Part shown: piece by piece, positions 60,607-64,000 of the stretch
Layout: every line of letters starts with the position of its first letter
Numbering within the stretch: the first letter of the stretch is position 1
Assembly: GCF_003002065.1 (NCBI RefSeq)
Contig: NZ_PVZG01000007.1
Span: 186,001-250,000 of the forward strand
Direction: 5' to 3'
DNA length: 64,000 nt
Source of the DNA: Pseudosporangium ferrugineum
GTDB lineage: Bacteria; Actinomycetota; Actinomycetes; Mycobacteriales; Micromonosporaceae
Position numbers and translations under genes: made by a program
Notes under the pieces: generated by a model
Seen by the model: the letters and a program-made list of their open reading frames with translations, nothing else
The model's database searches: none
Told to the model about the DNA's origin: nothing

Positions 60607-62613
60607 GTGATCCGACGTCTTCTGGTGGCCGACCGTGGGGAGATCGCCCGCCGGGTCTTCGCCACCTGCCGCCTGGTCGGCATCGAGACGGTCGCCGTCT
60701 ACTCCGATGCCGACTCCGACGCGCCGCACGTGACGGAGGCGGACTACGCGGTACGCCTCACCGGCGGCACCCCCTCGTCGACGTACCTGCGTGGCGACCT
60801 CATCATCGCGGCGGCGAAGCGGGCCGGCGCCAACGCCATCCACCCGGGCAACGGGGTGCTCTCCGAGGACCCCGAGTTCGCCGCCGAGGTGGCCGGCGCC
60901 GGGATGATCTGGGTGGGTGCGCCGGCCAAGACGCTCGGCACGCTGCACAGCAAGATCGAGGCGAAGGGCATCGTCGCGGAGGCCGGCGTGCCGGTGCTGC
61001 CGACGCTCACCGACCCGGAGAAGGTCGACGACTTCCCGGTGCTGATCAAGCCGGACAGCGGCAACGGCGGCGCGGGCATGCGGGTGGTCCGCGACCCGGT
61101 CACCCTCGCCGAGGCGGTCGCGTCCACCCGGCAGGAGACCGGCGGGACGGTGTTCTGCGAGCCGTACCTGGAGAACGTGCGGCACATCGAGGTGCCGATC
61201 ATGGCGGACGTGCACGGCGCCGTCGTGCCGTTCGGCGAGCGGGAGTGCTCGGTCCAGCGGCGCTACCAGAAGATCATCGAGGAGACGCCGTCACCGGCGG
61301 TCGACCCCGCGCTGCGCGAGCAGCTCTGCCGGGCGGCGATCATCGCGGTCCGGGCCATCGGGTACGTGGGCGCCGGCGCCGTCGAGTTCCTGCTGGAGGA
61401 GGACGGCACCTTCTGGTTCCTCGAGCTGACTCCCAGCCTCCAGGTCGAGCACGCCGTCACCGAATGCGTCTCCGGCTACGACCTCGTCCGCCTCCAGCTG
61501 CTGGTCGCCGAGGGTGGCAGCCTGCCGATGCCGGGGCCGCCGCCCATCCGCGGGCACGCCATCGAGGTGCGGATCTGCGCGGAGGATCCCGCGTACGCGT
61601 GGCTGCCGGCCGCCGGCACCCTGCACCGCTTCAAGGTCCCGGACGTGGCCGGCTCCTTCCGTCCGCTGCCCCAGCCCGGCCTGCGCCTGGACGCCGGCGT
61701 GGTGGACGGGTCGGTGGTCGGCGGCGAGCACGACACCATGCTCGCGAAGCTCGTCGCCTGGGCGCCCACCCGGCAGGAGGCCGCGCGGATGCTGGCGTCG
61801 GCGCTCACCCGTACGGAACTGCACGGGGTCGTCGCCAACCGCGACCTGCTCGTCCGGGTCCTGCGGCACGGCGCCTTCCGGGCCGGCGACGTCGACACCG
61901 GCTTCCTGGACCGGCACCCGGAGGTGTTCGCGCCGCTGCTGTCCTCGGTGGACGCCGTACGCATCTCCTGCCTCGCCGCCGCCCTGGCCGGTGCCGCCGC
62001 CCGTCGTTCGAGCGCGCCCGTGCTGCGGTCCCTCCCCTCGGGCTGGCGCAACGTGCCGTCCGGCTCGCAGACGGCCGTGTACGACGGCCCGGCGGGCCCG
62101 GTGGAGGTCGGCTACCGGATGAACCGGCACGGCGAGCTGGCCGGCTGGTGGGTGCGCGCGATCGACCCCGAGGAGCTGGATCTCGCGGGCCTCGGTCAGG
62201 CGCCGACCCTCGACGACCACCCGCCGACGGTCGTCGTGCTCGCCGACGGTTCCCGGGTCGACCTGGACGTCAACGGCATCCGGCTGAGCCTCAAGGTGCA
62301 CCGGGTCGGCGACGTGTCGTACGTGGACAGCCCCGAGGGCTCGGTCGCCCTGCGCGAGCTGTCCCGCTTCCCCCTGCCGGCCCCGGAGGCGACCGAGGGC
62401 TCGCTGATCGCCCCGCTGCCCGGCGCGGTACGCCGCGTGCTGGTCGTGCCCGGCCAGCGGGTGCGGGCGGGTGAGCTCCTGCTGACCCTGGAGGCGATGA
62501 AGCTGGAGCACCCGGTGCACGCACCGTCGGCGGGCGTGGTCGCCTCCCTGCCGGTACACCCGGGCGCGGAGGTCGACACCGGCGAACTCCTCGCCGTGCT
62601 CGACCCGGAGTAA
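60607..62613 (+). CDS. Biotin carboxylase/BCCP-like protein with altered active-site residues
   Basis: The 668-residue product has the ATP-grasp biotin carboxylase region (about 1-445) and a C-terminal biotinyl domain with EAMKLEH (Lys632). Many motifs are kept: HPGNGVLSEDPEFA, RHIEVPIMAD, GERECSVQRRYQK. The catalytic signature EMNTRLQVEH reads ELTPSLQVEH (273-282), so the Asn and Arg equivalent to E. coli AccC Asn290 and Arg292 are Thr275 and Ser277. The glycine-rich loop reads SGNGGAGM instead of GGGGRGM. Biotinylation looks possible; biotin carboxylation is doubtful. The start is GTG at 60607. Confidence 0.83.
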   Translation: MIRRLLVADRGEIARRVFATCRLVGIETVAVYSDADSDAPHVTEADYAVRLTGGTPSSTYLRGDLIIAAAKRAGANAIHPGNGVLSEDPEFAAEVAGAGMIWVGAPAKTLGTLHSKIEAKGIVAEAGVPVLPTLTDPEKVDDFPVLIKPDSGNGGAGMRVVRDPVTLAEAVASTRQETGGTVFCEPYLENVRHIEVPIMADVHGAVVPFGERECSVQRRYQKIIEETPSPAVDPALREQLCRAAIIAVRAIGYVGAGAVEFLLEEDGTFWFLELTPSLQVEHAVTECVSGYDLVRLQLLVAEGGSLPMPGPPPIRGHAIEVRICAEDPAYAWLPAAGTLHRFKVPDVAGSFRPLPQPGLRLDAGVVDGSVVGGEHDTMLAKLVAWAPTRQEAARMLASALTRTELHGVVANRDLLVRVLRHGAFRAGDVDTGFLDRHPEVFAPLLSSVDAVRISCLAAALAGAAARRSSAPVLRSLPSGWRNVPSGSQTAVYDGPAGPVEVGYRMNRHGELAGWWVRAIDPEELDLAGLGQAPTLDDHPPTVVVLADGSRVDLDVNGIRLSLKVHRVGDVSYVDSPEGSVALRELSRFPLPAPEATEGSLIAPLPGAVRRVLVVPGQRVRAGELLLTLEAMKLEHPVHAPSAGVVASLPVHPGAEVDTGELLAVLDPE

Positions 62614-62660
62614 CCCACGCGGCCCGCCGCGGCCCCGGGCCGGTCCGCGACCGGTCCGGT

Positions 62661-64000
62661 TCAGCCGCGGGCCAGCACCGGCCCGTGCAGCCGGTCCGTG
62701 CCCTGCCCGGCCAGGCAGCGGAAGGTCCGGTCGCCCGCGGACGGCGGCAGCACGGACAGCGCCCACTGCCTGCCGTCGGTGCGCGTGGTGGTGCGCCGGA
62801 ACATCTGCCTGCTGCACACCCGCAGCACACCCGGGTCGGTGGTGACGGCGTCGCGGTCCCGGGGGTCCGTGCCGGCGGGCAGCGAGCCCACCGCGAAGAC
62901 CTCCCAGCTGTGCCGCTTGGCGCAGGTCACCTCGTGGGCGATCGGGCCGCTGCCCGGCCGCAGCGTGTAGCACTCGAGCTCGCCGGGGCAGTGCGCCCGG
63001 CCGGTGCGGCAGCCGGGCAGGTGGGCCATCGCCGCCGGAAGCGTCGACGTGGCCGGCGCGGCGAGCCGGGACGCCAGCGAGCGGACCGCCGGCCCCTGCG
63101 AGGAGGCGAGCATCGCGCCGCCGACCGCGGTGGCGAGCATGAGGAACACGCCGAAGCCGCCGAACAGCCACCGGCGCTTGCCGCGTTTCGGGTTCTCGGT
63201 GTGCACGGTCGGCGTCTCGTCCGTGCCGGAGGAGGTGTCGCGGGTGGGCGTGACCGGCGGCACCGGGCGCGGGTCCCGCGCCGGCGGGTACGCCCGCGGC
63301 GCCGGCGGCACGAACGTCGACGAGTGGTAGACCCGGGCGCCCTTGCCGCTCGACGGGTACAGGTGCAGGCCGGCGAGCATCTCCCGGAGCTGCTCGGCGG
63401 TGGGCCGGTCGCGGGGGTCGTTGGCCATGCCGTACCGCAGCACCTCGGTGAGCGAGGGCGGGATGCCCGGCAGGTCCGGGATCGGCTGGTTGAAGAGGTC
63501 CATCAGGGTGATCAGGCTGGGGCTGCGGTCGTTGTCCCACCGGGGCGGGCGGCCGTTCATGACCGCGTACAGGGTGGCGCTGAGGGCGTACACGTCGACG
63601 GCGCCCGAGGGGTCGGCGTGGGAGAACATCTCGGGCGGCGCGTACGCCGGGGTCAGCACCTCGAGCGTCACGGACGAGTCGCGCATCTCGCCCAGCACGG
63701 CCAGCCCGAAGTCGGCGAGCACCGCCGGGTTGAAGTGCGAATACAGGATGTTGGCGGGCTTCACGTCGCGGTGCAGGACCCCGTTGGCGTGCGAGTGCAC
63801 CAGCGCGTCGGCGATCTTGACGCCGAGGTCGCGGGCCTCGATCGCGCCGAGCGGGGAGACCCGCATGCGGTCGAGGTACGACCCGTCGCACAGCTCCATG
63901 ATCAGGTACGGGTGCTGGTCGACCGTCACGCCCACGTCGAAGAGGTCGACGACGTGCGGGTGCGAGGACATCCGCCCGGCGGCCTTCGCCTCGCGCAGGA
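62661..64000 (-). CDS. Membrane Ser/Thr protein kinase with Cys-rich ectodomain (5' end outside the window)
   Basis: The visible 446 residues begin in the kinase domain just at the alpha-C helix (LREAKAAGRMSSHPHVV). Catalytic loop HRDVKPAN, DFG in LADFGLAVLG and the APE-equivalent PPE in AYAPPEMF are present, so the kinase should be active. A Pro/Thr-rich juxtamembrane linker leads to a membrane segment (near visible residues 268-290) and an external domain of about 140 residues with six to seven Cys. CYTLRPG...HEVTCAKRHSWEVFAVG resembles the septum-formation type module of the lipoprotein at 6417. The ATP-binding lobe lies beyond base 64000. Confidence 0.9.
   Translation of the reverse strand, partial: LREAKAAGRMSSHPHVVDLFDVGVTVDQHPYLIMELCDGSYLDRMRVSPLGAIEARDLGVKIADALVHSHANGVLHRDVKPANILYSHFNPAVLADFGLAVLGEMRDSSVTLEVLTPAYAPPEMFSHADPSGAVDVYALSATLYAVMNGRPPRWDNDRSPSLITLMDLFNQPIPDLPGIPPSLTEVLRYGMANDPRDRPTAEQLREMLAGLHLYPSSGKGARVYHSSTFVPPAPRAYPPARDPRPVPPVTPTRDTSSGTDETPTVHTENPKRGKRRWLFGGFGVFLMLATAVGGAMLASSQGPAVRSLASRLAAPATSTLPAAMAHLPGCRTGRAHCPGELECYTLRPGSGPIAHEVTCAKRHSWEVFAVGSLPAGTDPRDRDAVTTDPGVLRVCSRQMFRRTTTRTDGRQWALSVLPPSAGDRTFRCLAGQGTDRLHGPVLARG

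Noticed and set aside
62636..62656. Short hairpin CCGGTC-CGC-GACCGG between the carboxylase and kinase genes as a terminator
   Set aside because: Only a 6-bp stem without a U-tract in G+C-rich sequence; it could occur by chance.

Overview
The window is high-GC actinomycete DNA. GTG starts are frequent, ATGA and GTGA gene overlaps are common, and there are lsr2, a eukaryote-like Ser/Thr kinase, mycosin and EccC/EccD genes and many Ala/Pro-rich secreted or membrane proteins. The gene order (clpC, lsr2, coaX, nadC, nadB, panD, panC, second nuoD, folK, folB, folP, folE, ftsH, hpt, tilS, dacB, ppa) resembles, from memory, the clpC-to-ppa block of streptomycetes. Protein details point to the Micromonosporaceae (Actinoplanes-like). 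The family assignment is inference.

Layout. 0-2 kb: 5' part of clpC and lsr2, with a control region holding a ClgR-like site, a DnaA-box cluster and a 5' hairpin. 2.7-9.6 kb: one minus-strand run for cofactor synthesis (DUF2520 protein, panC, panD, a septum-formation-type lipoprotein, nadB, nadC, coaX), feeding CoA and NAD. 9.7-11.8 kb: a MidA/NDUFAF7-type methyltransferase overlapping an orphan NuoD paralogue. 11.8-14.2 kb: a 793-residue membrane protein with a 26-tryptophan repeat tail. 14.5-18.2 kb: an osmoprotectant-type ABC importer whose binding protein has its segments in permuted order. 18.3-21.1 kb: small and membrane proteins of unknown role. 21.1-22.9 kb: folP-folB-folK-DUF3180.

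22.9-37.2 kb: a plus-strand block (with two minus-strand genes) separates folP from folE. It holds a tightly coupled type IV secretion-like operon (small pilin-like membrane protein, PrgI/VirB3-like protein, a 16-codon mini-ORF, VirB4-like ATPase, TrbL/VirB6-like protein, VirB8-like protein, a lysozyme-like plus M23 hydrolase, one unknown). It also holds a separate FtsK/SpoIIIE ATPase module with a coiled-coil membrane protein and an 86-residue helical protein. No relaxase, integrase or transposase is visible. This block is the best candidate for an undescribed system.

37.3-45.5 kb: housekeeping (folE with a probable CTG start, ftsH, hpt, tilS, a zinc metalloprotease, dacB, ppa). 45.6-54.4 kb: type VII secretion genes eccD, eccC and mycP, with no eccB, eccE or esx pair in view, then a MarP-like protease. 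54.4-58.0 kb: NUDIX hydrolase, TlpA-like lipoprotein, nth and capA. 58.2-62.6 kb: a Crp-type regulator, then a carboxyltransferase/biotin carboxylase pair in which several signature catalytic residues are replaced. The window ends inside a Ser/Thr kinase gene with a Cys-containing ectodomain. No rRNA, tRNA, CRISPR array or insertion sequence was found.
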